This document shows positions 34,427-46,747 of a stretch of 64,000 nucleotides of DNA, one piece after another (position 1 is the stretch's first letter; the number at the start of each line of letters is the position of its first letter). Position numbers and translations under genes: made by a program. The stretch is from Sorex araneus (taxonomy: Eukaryota > Chordata > Mammalia > Eulipotyphla > Soricidae): positions 79,817,994 to 79,881,993 of the forward strand of contig NC_073313.1 of NCBI RefSeq assembly GCF_027595985.1. The letters run 5' to 3'. Under the pieces are notes generated by a model that was not told the DNA's origin, did not search any database, and worked only from the letters and a program-made list of their open reading frames with translations.

Positions 34427-35935
34427 GCCCCATTCAAAAGTGGGAAGAAGAAATGAACAGAGACCTCCACAAAAAAATTCAAATGGCCAAAAGGCACATG
34501 AAAAAATGCTCGACATCGCTAATTATCATGGAGATGCAAACCAAAACAACAATGAGGTATCATCTCACACCAGAGAAACTGACACACCTCAATAAGAACA
34601 AGAACAACCAGTGCTGGTGTGGATTCGAGGAGAAAGTGACTCTCATTCATTGTTGGTGTGAATGCTGACTGGTCCAGCCTTTTTGGAAAACAATATGGCC
34701 ATTCCTCCAAAAACTAGAAACTGGGCTTCCATATGACCCAGCAATACCACTCCTGGGAATACATCCCAGAGATGCAAACAAAAATACAGTAGAAATGACA
34801 TCTGCACTTGTATGTTTATTGCAGCACAGTTTACAACAGCCAGAATCTGCAAAAAACTCGAGTGCCCAAAAACATGACTGGTTAAAGAAACTCTTGTACA
34901 TCTATACAATGGAATACTATGCAGCTATTAGAAAAGATTATTATGTGTCGGGAAGGGAGTTTCCCTCACACATTGACGAGACCAGACATGAGGATGAAAA
35001 TGCATGGCTCCTTTATTGCTAGTTTGAGCTAGGGTCCAAGTCGCATCCAACACAGTGGAGTCTGGACAAGGACCCCGACTACGAATTCTAGGCAGTTTAT
35101 ATAGGTTTTGGTTACATAACAGCATTTTTCTAGGAACTGGCACTATGTTTCCAATTCTGGCCCCTGTATGGTCCAGTGACTCCAATCCCTAGGACCTTTC
35201 TACTTGGCTGGGCGCCACTGCCTATGCCCCCTCCTCTGATAGGCTGTTGCCAGGGGGCAGTTTATCTGCCCAGGGTGATATTGTTTTCGAGAAGTCAGGA
35301 CTTTCTGATAGGGGATACTGAAACTTAAGCCTGCTGAGTTTCGGTCTCAAAGTGGAGCCTGCCATGGCTCCACCTCATCTTTGCAAGATGAAATCATGAA
35401 ATTTGCATCTAAGTGGATGGATATGAAGAGTATCATTCTAAGCAAAATTAGTCAGAAAGAGAGGAACAGACATTAAATGACTGCACTTATTTGTGGAATA
35501 TAAAGTAGCATAACATGAGAATAACACCTAAGGACATAGAGATAAGGGCCAGATAAGGGCTTCCAAATGCCATGGTTGGGAAGATGGTCCCATGTACTGG
35601 GGAGAAAGGCAGTTGCGATGGAGAAGGAACCACTAAGTAAATGATGATTGAAGGGATCACCCAGGATGGGAGATATTTGCAGAAAGTAGACCAAGGACCA
35701 AACACGATGGCCTCTTAGTATCTGCATTGCAAATCATAATTCCCAAAATTAGAGAGAGAGAGAGCATAAGAAGGATTGTACCTGCCACAGAGGCAGGGAG
35801 TAGGGTGGGGTGGGAGTGGCGGGTGAGACACTGGGAACAATGGTGGTGGAAAAGGTGAACTGGTGGAGGGATGGGTGCATGCAAGTTTGTAATCGTAACT
35901 CACGGTGATCCAATAAAACATTTAAAAAATTTTCT
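34427..35935 (+). mobile_element. L1, plus strand, ORF2 C-terminus and 3' UTR
   Basis: ORF2 C-terminal coding remnant (frame TMEYYAAIRKD near 34905-34940, the conserved L1 C-terminal block). After the LTR insertion it continues with agatgaaatcatgaaatttg and runs to the 3' end ccaataaaacatttaaaaaa. 5'-truncated, with stops. Confidence 0.85.
34939..35384 (-). mobile_element. Solo endogenous retrovirus LTR inside the L1
   Basis: A 446-bp insert splitting the L1, bracketed by 5-bp aagat (34934-34938 and 35385-35389). On the minus strand it has a TATA-like ctatataaac (complement near 35095-35104), an AATAAA signal (complement near 35012-35017) and an end of the form tctggtctcgtc...cccgacaca. That is the U3-R-U5 layout of a retroviral LTR. 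No internal viral genes are present, as expected after LTR-LTR recombination. The exact TG/CA termini are uncertain by a few bases. Confidence 0.8.
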
Positions 35936-36960
35936 ACATGAAAGTTTAGAAAAGAGAGAGGCAGGATTGTGACAGGTTTCAGATCAAAGAGAGCACCATG
36001 AGGATGTTAACGATATTTACTCTTCAGTTTGCCAAATGATGAGAACTGGAGCAGACTATTATCATTGAGAGACCACGGTGCCAATTGAGACTCAGACCTC
36101 CCCTGTCCAGTGCGTGAGGTGGCCAAGCTGTACTATAAAAAGTACCAAGTGATTTGATTGAGACTGAAGGGGCAGAAAGCCAGCAGGGGAGCTCTTTGAC
36201 ATGACCAGAGGAAGTTGGCTGGGTGGATTTCTCCTTTTGGAGAAATGGGCCTGAATTAAAGGAAAATCTGAGAGGGAGGGATATATGAGTTCAGACACTC
36301 TAGGAATTTGTCCCCAGAATGAAAGATGAGAGGACGAATGGAGGCTCGAAGCATCTAAGGAGCTTCCTCACAAATACGTGGAGCCTTTCAATGAATGGTC
36401 GAGGTACATCCACCGAAGCTCTATGCCAACATATATCTGGTATGGCCTTAAATGGGTGAGAGTTAGGGATGAGGTAGATATCTCTGACATACACAGGCAG
36501 GGGGAAGGTTGAGAGACAGGGCCCAGGATTAAATGGGTCCCCAACCCCTAAACGGATAGACTTACAAGCTGGGTGACACTACTCACAAGATGAAGCAATG
36601 AAATAGCAAGATGAGGGCCTCGGGAAAGTGAGCTGATCTTCTATCCGGGAATTCAGCATCACAAGATGGAAGGGGTCTGAGTTTGCCATGTGTAAAGAGC
36701 ACACCTCTGACCCGAATGGGTGCATATTAAAGAACCGCATGGAGATGGTGAACTCGATCATAAAGTCTACTTCTGCATAGACATGGAGGGCTTGGAGAGC
36801 TCAGGAGAATCTGTGGCCCCAAGGAAAAGGGAAAGCTGGTCTACATACGCAGAGGGCTTTACAGATTAGCTCACACAGAACAAAGAGTGTTCAAGACATC
36901 CTCAAATGAAACTCAGTGTCTCCTAGCAGGGCTGCTTCTCCATAGCTGGCAGAAATCCTG
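35936..36960. other. Single-copy-looking DNA, nothing recognised
   Basis: No repeat I recognise and no domain-bearing frame. Confidence 0.45.
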
Positions 36961-36967
36961 CTAAGGC

Positions 36968-37106
36968 TATAAAATCATTTGAATGACTGACGGCTGCGTT
37001 ATCCAGAAAGGAAGAGTCGCTGGACACGCTGTGGGAATCGAGCTCATGAAGCGTCTGTCTAGGACGTTAACCTTGACTCCAGCCTGGAGAGTCCTTACCT
37101 GTCCAG
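36968..37106 (+). promoter_or_regulatory. Possible TATA promoter and non-coding first exon
   Basis: TATAAAA at 36968-36974 is followed 130 bp later by the consensus splice donor CAG|GTAAGA (exon end 37106). A start about 30 bp after the TATA would give an exon of about 108 nt. There is no supporting CCAAT or GC box and no recognised protein, so this is only a hint of a transcript. Confidence 0.15.
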
Positions 37107-37714
37107 GTAAGAGGGCTACTTTTCCTTAGCTCACTTCCTGCCTTCATCGTGGGCCTCAGACCCAGCCTATGGCCAGATCTTTCCCATCTCAGCCAACAGG
37201 GCTCCATGATCCTTGGACTGAGTGTGGGACCCTCAGGGGCTCAGCCAGCCCATCCCAACAGAGAGGGGGAAGCTCGGGGTTCTGGCAGGTCCCGGGCTCC
37301 AGCCACTTCAGCAGACACTGAGGAGCACCTCCTAGCCAGGGGATCTGAGCCTTGGGAGAGCTTGGCGACAGGTGAGACCAGACTTTTAGTCGGGCTGGCT
37401 CCTCATGGTGACCACACGCTGCATCCTCACACAGGCTTCCCTGGGGCCTCCTCCATGGAGCCCACCGTGCCGTCCCGTGCCTCGCTCAGCCAGCCTTCAT
37501 CACAGCCAGCACCCCCTCCTCCTGGGATCCTGGGAGCCCCTGGTTTGGCCCGTTGAGAAAGCCCCTGGGATTGTGATTGGGACAATTTGCGCCTACCATG
37601 AGGTAAGGCTCTTGGGTCCCGTACTGCACCCTCATGGCAGGCAGCAGGAACGGGGCATGAGGCCACCTGCTGCCAGTCACAGAGAGGTCTCCTGGTGACA
37701 AAGTGGCCTGCAGG

Positions 37715-37886
37715 GCTGCAGCAATAGTACAGCGAGGAGGGTGTTTGCATGAAGTCAACCTGTTTCCGATTCCCGGCATCAACTTATGGTCCACTGAGCC
37801 TTGCCAGGAGTGATCACTGAGTGCTGAGTCAGGAGTAAGCCCTAAGCACTGCCAGGTGTGCCCCCGAAGCCAAAAAGAAATAGGTA
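37715..37886 (+). mobile_element. SOR-type SINE, first of a head-to-tail pair
   Basis: ggctgcagcaatagtacagc, ccgattcccggcatcaac, tcaggagtaagccctaagca, tgccaggtgtgcccccgaag. Confidence 0.85.
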
Positions 37887-37892
37887 AATACT

Positions 37893-38065
37893 CTGGAGCT
37901 CGAGTGATAGTACAGCAGGGAGGGCACTTGCCTTGTCTGCAGCCCACTGGGTTGGATCCCAGCATTCCATTAGGTCCCCTGAACACCATCAAGGAGTAAT
38001 TCTTGATTGTAGAACCCAGAGTAACCCTTGAGGAATGTGGGTGTGAACCATCCCCCAAAACAAAC
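37893..38065 (+). mobile_element. SOR-type SINE, second of a head-to-tail pair
   Basis: tggagctcgagtgatagtac, actgggttggatcccagcat, ggtcccctgaacaccatca, tgtgggtgtgaaccatcccc. It starts only a few bases after the tail of the first copy. Confidence 0.85.
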
Positions 38066-38430
38066 CAGCCCCCAACAACAAAAAGCAAAGTGTCCTGCAG
38101 GCTGATTCCCCTCCTCCCCTCTTCCACCCCCTGGGACTTCGCTTCCTAACACTGGGCTCTGCCAGGAAGCAAGCACTGAGGTATCAGGCTACTCCAACGC
38201 TGGCCCTGGTGGGGACACGCTGCTGGCCCCTGGGCAGCCCATGCGCTGCTTCTCCCGGAGGCCTGTGGGCCAAGTCTGCTCTCAGCATCTCCTCAATGGG
38301 CGCGGCCCAGCCCGGCCTCCTGCCTTCAGAGCAAGGACCTCAGCATGGGGCCCTTCCCGCATCCAAGGCTGTGCCCCTCCCCTCATCCCTGCCCCCGCCA
38401 GAAACGGGAGGCCTCCAGGACTCACTTGAC

Positions 38431-38436
38431 TTTATT
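38431..38436 (-). terminator. Candidate polyadenylation signal for SMIM10L2
   Basis: TTTATT on plus gives AATAAA on minus, 3.1 kb downstream of the SMIM10L2 stop, at the edge where GC-rich sequence gives way to ordinary DNA. It would imply a long 3' UTR. Unsupported by transcript data. Confidence 0.25.
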
Positions 38437-38539
38437 GAATTCAAGACATTCTTTAAGTTACACAGACAACCAGATCTGACGACAGAAACAAGAACATTGG
38501 TCTGACCAGGTGTGCTGACCAGTGCAGGGGGGACCACAG

Positions 38540-41500
38540 CGACTTTTCACATCCATCTACTGGGGGTCAGGGGCTGATTGTGTAGCCGCTCTGCTGCCTG
38601 GGAAACAGACTGCGAATAAATAAAGTGCGGGAGAGCCCACAAAGCAGGCAGGGCCCCGTGGGGAGGGGCGGGGAGGGCGCGGGAAGCAAAGCAAGCAGTG
38701 GCGCAGGGCCAAGGGGGCGGGGCAGCAGCAGCGGCCACAGCAGCTGTGGGGTCAGGGCCCCGGCCCCCGCGCTTCCAGGCCAGGTGGCCAGAGACACGCC
38801 AGGGCCACGGGCGCAGGCCGTGCTGGCCCTCAGCGTGGGGAGGGGCTTCTCTGGGGGAGCGGGTGTGGGGCGCCAGACTCCCGAGCTTCTGGCACCCATG
38901 TCTCCCCGTGGGGGGCTGCCTCCTAGACCCCGGTGGGCGACTCCAGCTGAGCCCTTGCCCAGGCAGGGTGGGGACCCAGCGCCGTGCGCTCTGTCACCGG
39001 CACCCCCAGACAGACGCAGAGGCTGGAGCTGGGGAATGAGTCGCCCAGAGGGTGCAGCCAGGACTTGAACGGGGCCCGTCCGCGGAGCAGCCCCCAGGAG
39101 GCCTCTCCCCACAGCCCGCTGTGGCTCTTGTCGGACACGCCCCAGAGGTCTGCGGGGGTCAGCAGGCTGACAGGCTCCCAGAGTGGGCGTGGAGGGACAG
39201 GACTAGCTGCGCCCGGGCCCCCCTGCAGACTCTGCAGGAGCACGGAAGCCATGAGGCCCGCGGGGGCACCGGCGGGGGCACATGCAGCCCGCTCGAGGCT
39301 CTGTTCCTGGGCCGAGGCGAGCAAGACGCTCACCCAGGAGCCGGGCTGCGGCCGGGCGGCTGACGGCGCCAGGGGCCACCGGGCGTCTCCGCGCCTGGGG
39401 CTCCCCGGACGAGGGTGGTTCTCGGGCCCGAGAAGTCTGAGTCCTCGGTCCGTGGGCCCAGAGGCAGCGGCACCGGAGGAGGCGTGGGGCGCGGTGGCTG
39501 GCGGAGGCCGCTCGGGGTCTGTCCCGCTGGGTCTCTGCTCCGCGTCCGACAGCTGGAGCGAGCTGCTCAGCAGCAAACTTGCCACCTCCAGGACCAAGCC
39601 AAAGCCATCTCGAGATTCTCCCGGGTGATCCTGGGGAGAAAGAACGCACCGTGCTGCGGGTTCCAGCCCCACCCGACCCACTTCACCTCGGGCCAGGTCC
39701 CCACCTCACCAGCCACCCTGATGCTTAGGCCCCAGGGAGGGGACCCAGGCTCTGGGCTGAAGTCCTCGGCTCCCAGGGCTCCGAGTCGCAGATTTCTGAG
39801 CTCAGACCGTCCCCTCCCTCTGTCACCCCCCCACACACCCCACGGAAAGGTCACTTTCCAGAACCCACCAGGCCCCTCTCTCCCTTGGGAGCCGCGTGTC
39901 CCTCCCACCCCCCTGTGCCGGATATTGCAGAAGCCTGGGGGGGGTGGGGGGCGCAGCCACGGGACAGATCCAGCTCCACTAATCTGTGTGACAAGGACAA
40001 ACGTCTTCCCTCCCTTCTCTCTGCGTGAGAGGGCCAGTCTCTTCCCGCCCGGTGCCCCCCTTTCCTGGTGGTTGGGCACAGAGAACAGAGCTCGCTCCGG
40101 GCTTCCAGGAGATCTCGTCGCCTGGGTGACAGGGTCCTGTCCCTCTCGTGCCAGAATGGGAGCCTGGGCTACCCCACTCCTGGAGGCCCTTCCACTCCTC
40201 CTGTGCCACGCTCTTCACTCAGCTGCTCCCTGGCAGCTCCAGGGCTAGGGGCACCCCCTGGGGTCTGGCTCTTGACAAGGCCAGGGTGACCACCTACAAA
40301 CACACGTTCCTGCAAGAGAAAGAGAGAGAAGGCGCCTGAAAAGCCGCCCTGCCACCCAGCCCTGCCCGTTTCCGCCTCTGCAGGGCCCTGCCTCCCGGGT
40401 CGCTCCCCACCCCCCTGCTCCGTCATTGGCTCAGGAGACCCTCCCCCCACACACACTGGTCCTGGGGGGCCAGGGGCTGCTGCAGCTCCCAGGGCTGCAG
40501 CAGGACGTTGTGTGGCACAGGGAGGGCACAAAGGGGGCCGCAGGGACTAGGCCAAGGGGGCAGAAGAGCCAGGCTGGGGGCAGCAGAGGGGGCAGGGCTC
40601 TGCAGAGCCCTGGGAGGGGCGGGAGGGGGGAGGCAGTGCTCTGGAGGTGCTCTCAGGGAGGGGGAGCAGAGGGGAGCTAAAGGGACAGTGGAGCACAAGA
40701 GCAGTCCTGGCGCCCCCACCCGGGTCCCATGAGGCAGTTTTGCCAGAGGTTCTGCAGGGCCCGGGTGGGCTGCAGGGGCCTGAGCCCAAGGAGACCCCAG
40801 CCCTTCTGGCCGCCTGCCCCAGCTGGGGCGCAGGGGGCGGCGGGGGCGTCTTTGCCTCTCCAGGGATCTCCCCAGCCCACCCTCCCATCCCCCGGGGCTG
40901 CTGGTCCGAGGGGGCGGAGACAGCGACAGCGATGGGCAGAGGGGCGGGTCCAGGCAGGTGATGGACGGACCCTTCCCCCGCCGACCATCTTTACCAAGGA
41001 AAGGGGAGGCCTGCGTCTGCCCTGCCTCCCCGCGGGGCTGGCTCCCTGGGCTCCCGCCACATCCCCACCCCCTTCCCCGCCACCCAAGGGCCCCGACGTC
41101 TACATGTCTAGGCCAACGCCTCCCGCAGGCCCCCGAGTCCGAGCCCTGGCCGCCTACCTCCTCAGTCAGGGTCAATCCAAACCGATTCCTGCTGCGGATT
41201 CTTCGTGCGGGCCCCCCTCCCCCTTCGGTCTATTGAGGCAACAGGTCGGCCGCTCTGTTGCTACTCAGATTTCTGGAGCCCAACGCCAAGGGCCGATTGT
41301 GAGTTTCTGTGCAATCAGTCACTGGCCACTACGGCTGTGGGCGGGTCACCGCTGGGCTCGGTGGCTGCTCCCGGGCTCGGCATCGTCCACCCGACACAGC
41401 ACTGGGGCGCGGGGGCCCGGCCGCCCCGCCTCCTCCCCCCGCACCGTCCCGGGCCGACCCGCCGTCCTTCCTGCCGTCATGCAGGCGGGCAGGCGGGCGG

Positions 41501-41540
41501 GTGGGCGCGGGACCCTCGGGACGGCCGCGCTGGCCGCGGA
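38540..41540 (-). other. GC-rich, CpG-containing downstream region of SMIM10L2
   Basis: About 3 kb of very GC-rich sequence between the candidate poly(A) site and the SMIM10L2 stop. It is probably 3' UTR and/or intron of that gene. Frames of 200-290 codons are open on both strands at once, with P/G/A/R-rich translations, which is what high GC gives by chance. A 252-codon minus frame (39681-38923) has the least biased composition but no domain I know. Near 39003-39080 is a weak MIR-like stretch (cagccaggacttgaacgggg). Confidence 0.45.
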
Positions 41541-41543
41541 CAC

Positions 41544-42563
<1,020 letters not shown>

Positions 42564-42727
42564 CATGCATCTTTATTTGTTAATTGCCCTGTTGTCTTTG
42601 TATTTTACTTGTACATAAGACTGACTTCCTTACCCTTCTTGCTTGATTACATCTGAATACAATGCCTAAATCTATGAAATAAATCGATAAAATGCAGAGT
42701 AACATGACAATAAGTATAGAAATCTAT

Positions 42728-42895
42728 CCGGAGCAGAAGAGACATTACAGTGGATAGGGCTCTTTATTTCTTTTTTCTCTGTTTTATAGGACTCTTTCCT
42801 TGAGTACGATGTATCTGGGTTTGATCATATATTGTCCTGAGCCCTGCCAGGAGTCATCTCTGAGCACTGCTGTTTGTGCTCCCCAAACCACAATT
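42728..42895 (+). mobile_element. SOR-type SINE with internal T-rich insertion
   Basis: atccggagcagaagagacat, gtatctgggtttgatcata, gagccctgccaggagtcatc, then ctgtttgtgctccccaaacc. About 30 bp of pyrimidine-rich sequence replaces part of the head. Confidence 0.7.
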
Positions 42896-42898
42896 TAA

Positions 42899-42938
42899 AA
42901 AATATATATGTATATATATATATACATATATATAAATG
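42899..42938. repeat. (TA)n microsatellite
   Basis: Alternating AT with occasional TG/CA. Confidence 0.85.
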
Positions 42939-43029
42939 TTTAATATTACTCAAGTGAGGAGGCATAGGAGTGGAAGTGAACAGTCCAAATTGGTGAAATT
43001 TGGGATCTTTATAGAGGAAGGGATGGGCT

Positions 43030-43165
43030 GTGGAGATTGGCCAGAAGGATGTTGCTTGGATTCTGGAGGCCTTGGTTTCTCCCTATGTTCCACGTGCTCA
43101 AAGTACTGCTGGAGTACCTCTGAGCACCGAAGGGTGTGTCCCACTCTTCCAAAAAGTAGAGGGAG
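43030..43165 (+). mobile_element. SOR-type SINE remnant
   Basis: Weak head, then gctggagtacctctgagcac, gaagggtgtgtcccactctt and ccaaaaag. Confidence 0.45.
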
Positions 43166-43224
43166 AGATGAAGATATACTCCATTTAGGAGAGTAAATGC
43201 TTTTTTAAAATTTTTTTTCTTGGA

Positions 43225-43790
43225 CCCTCTGCGCCTAAAGACTTTGATTCCAGAGATGTAACACATTCGGGCATCCAGCGCAGCATCCGATAGCGATGCA
43301 CTGGGACTGCGAACTGGGCTACAACTCTGTGCTGCTGGGGGTGGATTTTTTTCCTCCCCACCCTGTCTTCCTGCACGGAAAGCGGCGGCCTGGAGGCACC
43401 CACGTGGCAGGCGCCATCTTCTGTGACTCCAAACCCACAGGTATTCGGTTTTTACTTTTGGGGCTCCCAGGAACTCATGGGAAGGGGGCGTAATCGGCAC
43501 GCCCTTGGCCCAGATAAATCCAGAGCCGCTGAGCGCTAATTGGACACTCTGAGCCTAAAGCCTTTGAATTCAGAGACTTCTTACAGCAATGCACTGGGAC
43601 TATGAGCTGGGCTATGTAATTTCTGGCAGAATTTTCCCTGGACTTTATACAGAAATCCAAAACCAAATTATAGACTTAACATTTATAATTGTCAGCAATG
43701 TGAAATGGTTCCTTTTGAACAGGTCTGACTTGGGGGGGAAACTCCAAATAATAACAGTAAGTTTTTGTTGAAATATTGAAGGTTTTTAAT
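43225..43790 (+). mobile_element. L1-associated 3' UTR sequence with internal repeat
   Basis: Two related blocks about 320 bp apart (ccctctgcgcctaaagactt and cactctgagcctaaagcctt, each followed by gcactgggact(g/a)(c/t)gagctgggcta-like sequence). It then runs into the gtctgacttggggg and actccaaataataacagtaa module also seen at 44035-44065 and 45065-45100. Probably lineage-specific L1 3' UTR; non-coding. Confidence 0.55.
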
Positions 43791-43884
43791 GTAGCAGCCA
43801 CCTCTCTGGACTGTGAACTAAGCAAAAGCCCCACGCTGGCCGACACGGCGTGGCGTACACCATACTATGAGGCGCAGGAAGGGG

Positions 43885-43960
43885 GATGAGGGGGAAAAAG
43901 AAAAAAAAAAGGGAAAAGGAAAAAGGAAAAAAAGGAGAGAGAGAGAGAGAGTTATGTATT
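43885..43960. repeat. Purine-rich simple repeat
   Basis: (GGAAAAA)n-like sequence, then (GA)n at 43937-43951. Confidence 0.8.
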
Positions 43961-44039
43961 TGTAGCAGTGGGGCTACATATCTCTTCATTTCCAGCAATG
44001 AAAAACTAATTATCAAATGTAGTAGGTCTGTCTCTCTTG

Positions 44040-44545
44040 GTTGGAAACTCCAACAACTATAGTGAGTTTTGTGTTGAATTATGGAATGTAATCAAGGTAA
44101 AAAAAAATGAAGTGAAATTCATTAGTTATACAGTAGGTGTTAGGGGGTGGGGGCGGGGGGTATACTGGGGTTTCTGGTGGTGGAATATGGGCACTGGTGA
44201 AGGGATGGGTGTTTGAATATTGTATAACTGACATATAAACCTGAGAACTTTGTAACTTTCCACATGGTGATTTAATAAAAAGTTTAAAAAAACAATTTTC
44301 TTGAATCAGCATGTGGAAAGTTATAAAGCTTTCAGGCTTAAGTCTCAGTTATACAATGCTCAAACACCCATCCCTTCACATATTCCACCACCAAGAGTCA
44401 CAGTATACGTCCCCCCCACCCCCACCCCAGCCTGTGTAGCTGATAAATTTCACTTTACTTTCTCTTTACTTTGGTTACATTAAATATTTCAACCAAAAAC
44501 TCACTATTATTGTTTGGAGTTCCCCCTCCCCCCCAAAGTCAGACC
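44040..44545. repeat. Near-palindrome of two L1 3' ends, tail to tail
   Basis: The plus-oriented L1 3' end at 44040-44287 (gtgaagggatgggtgtttga, ctttccacatggtgatttaa) faces a minus-oriented copy of the same sequence at 44300-44545. About 12 bp of A-rich sequence separates them. Arms of about 245 bp can fold into one long hairpin. Identity is roughly 80-85% by eye. Confidence 0.85.
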
Positions 44546-44689
44546 TGCTGAAAAGGAAGCTTTTGATAATTTGTTTTCCATTGCTGAGAATGAAGAGACA
44601 TGAAGTCACACGGACACAATAGCGGAACACCAGAGAAAACATTAGAGTGGGTACAGGAATAAATGATTTTTAGGAAAGATGAATGAATG

Positions 44690-45368
44690 CTTAGAAAAAG
44701 AGATTGGGCTGCCGCCGAGATGTGATCCCAGGGGCTGCATGTGTGTGTGGCCTCTCCGCAGCTGCACGAGCATGAATCCAGACCCAGCTAAACTACTTTC
44801 GGCATGGGCAGCTCCTCGCAGAATGTCTACAGCCTGAGAACTAAGCTGCGCCCCCATGCCCTCCCAAGAGGGGAAATGTATTTCTCTCTCTCACCTCTTC
44901 CTTCCCGGGGATGAAGTGTGTGGTGACCGCCCTATTATGACGACCACAGATGGGCTTTACAAGCTTGCAATGATCCAATATCTGGAAGAAATCTCCCTGG
45001 ACTTAGTTGTTAAAGTACAGAAATCCAAAACAGGCTGTGCGACCTCATTTCTCTTCACAACAGGTCTGACTCTAGTGGGGTACTCCTAACAATAATAGTG
45101 AGGTTTGTGTTGAAATATTGAATAACCAAAGTAAACAGAAAGTAAAGTGAAACTTATCAGTTACAATGCAGGGGGGGTGCGGGGGGGGGGCGTGGGATGG
45201 GAGGTGTACTGTGTGGGGTGTTTCTTTTTTTGGTGGTGGGATATGGGCACTGGTGAAGGGATGGTTTCAGCATTGTATAACTGAGTTTCAGCATTGTATA
45301 ACTGAGACTTAAGCCTGAAAGCATTGTGATTTTCCACACGGTGATTCAATAAAATAAAATTCTTATAA
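44690..45368 (+). mobile_element. L1 3' UTR, third copy in this cluster
   Basis: Begins in moderately CpG-rich sequence near 44700-44830, has the aacaataatagtgaggtttg and gttgaaatattgaataacca module and G-rich stretch (45170-45190), and ends cacggtgattcaataaaata. Near 45275-45305 a 20-bp unit (tttcagcattgtataactga) is tandemly duplicated. Confidence 0.7.
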
Positions 45369-45454
45369 AAAAAGAAAAAGAGATTGGATCAAAGCTTCTC
45401 TGGGTGTGCTGTTGACTTCTAGATTCCTCTATTTTGTAAGAGTACTAGTATATT

Positions 45455-45632
45455 GGGGCTGGAGTGATAGCACAGCGGGTAGGGCATTTGCTTTGCACTC
45501 GGCTGACCCTAGTTCGATTCCCAGCATCCCATATGGTTCCCTGAGCACTGCCAGGAGTAATTCCTGAGTGCAGAGCCAGGAGTAACCCCTAAGCATTGCC
45601 CAGTGTGACCCAAAAAGCAAACTAAAAAAGGA
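45455..45632 (+). mobile_element. SOR-type SINE, fairly young
   Basis: ggggctggagtgatagcaca, tagttcgattcccagcatcc (B box with one change), tgacccaaaaagcaaac. Flanks actagtata and actaacata suggest a worn TSD. Confidence 0.92.
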
Positions 45633-45834
45633 TACTAACATATTTAACTTCTAGGAGGGTATGTCATTTGAGTTCCTTTTGCAATACTTGTATTTTTATG
45701 TATATATGTTGATTTCAGAGACTGCAGGTCCCTGCATTTGTTGTTTTCCAAGTACCTTCAGCTCAAAATAATTTTGGGGAAAGTATGCATTCCAGATCAT
45801 TTTTATCCTATTGTAAGTTAATTTTAGACAGTGT

Positions 45835-46070
45835 TATTTGCAATACTATTAGTAATAACATTTTATGAATGCATTATCCTAACATCACACCCTCCACCAG
45901 TCCCTCTCAACTTCTACCATAGCTCCCCACCCCTGAATCCCTGTCATCATAAACTCAGCTCTATAGATCTGTTGTCAAGTTCTGCTGCCATTGGCCATTT
46001 GTCGCTCCCTCACTCATTTTTAAAAGATACCTGTCATTTTTAAGAGAGTCTTTTAATCCATTCCTTGTTC
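45835..46070 (-). mobile_element. L1 3' UTR fragment, minus
   Basis: ttatttgcaatactattagt, catcacaccctccaccag and ctccccacccctgaatccct parallel the minus-strand L1 3' UTR at 9685-9900. Confidence 0.6.
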
Positions 46071-46747
46071 TAGATACTGCACAGGATTAAGTTTTCAGTT
46101 TGCTTTTGTTCATGGCACTTTTTGTTGGTGGACTTAAAAATACTTTTGCAACACTCTCCCAACGGCTCCGGGCAATGGGGGCTCCCCTGGAACCCCCCAA
46201 CCCCATGTGCCGCATGGACATGCCTCTCCGCTCCTCTTTACCACCTGAACTGTCCATCAGGTACTCTCAGAAGATCATGACCCCGCCCACCCCATCTATC
46301 CTGCCCTATTCCTCATGAAATTACTGGAGGTGGGGCCTGTATGTCAGGGGGCGTGGCCTCAAAAGGGGCGTGGCCAGTTGCCGGAGCAGTGGCCGCTTAT
46401 CCGCAGTTGTAATTTTCCTTACATTATACTCTCTATCACCTATTTCTTCAAAAATCACCCTGGGCATCTCAATTATTCTTTGCCAAATAGTCCTTTAGCT
46501 GACTTGAAGTTCACAAAAGCTGTCAGTGAACAATAGAATCTGCACAAACTCCTCGTACAAACAGCATAGCCTTAAATCATCACTACAGGCCCCACACAAA
46601 CCAAGACGAGCGCCTGAGAGTAAGGAAGTATTCTAGAATGGGAACAACGCTACCATCATCAACTTAGCACAAACAGAATCCGCCGTGCAGAAAAAGGGAA
46701 CAGGGATAGACAACTAGAAGGTTCCAACTCTAGACTTCCATATCAAT

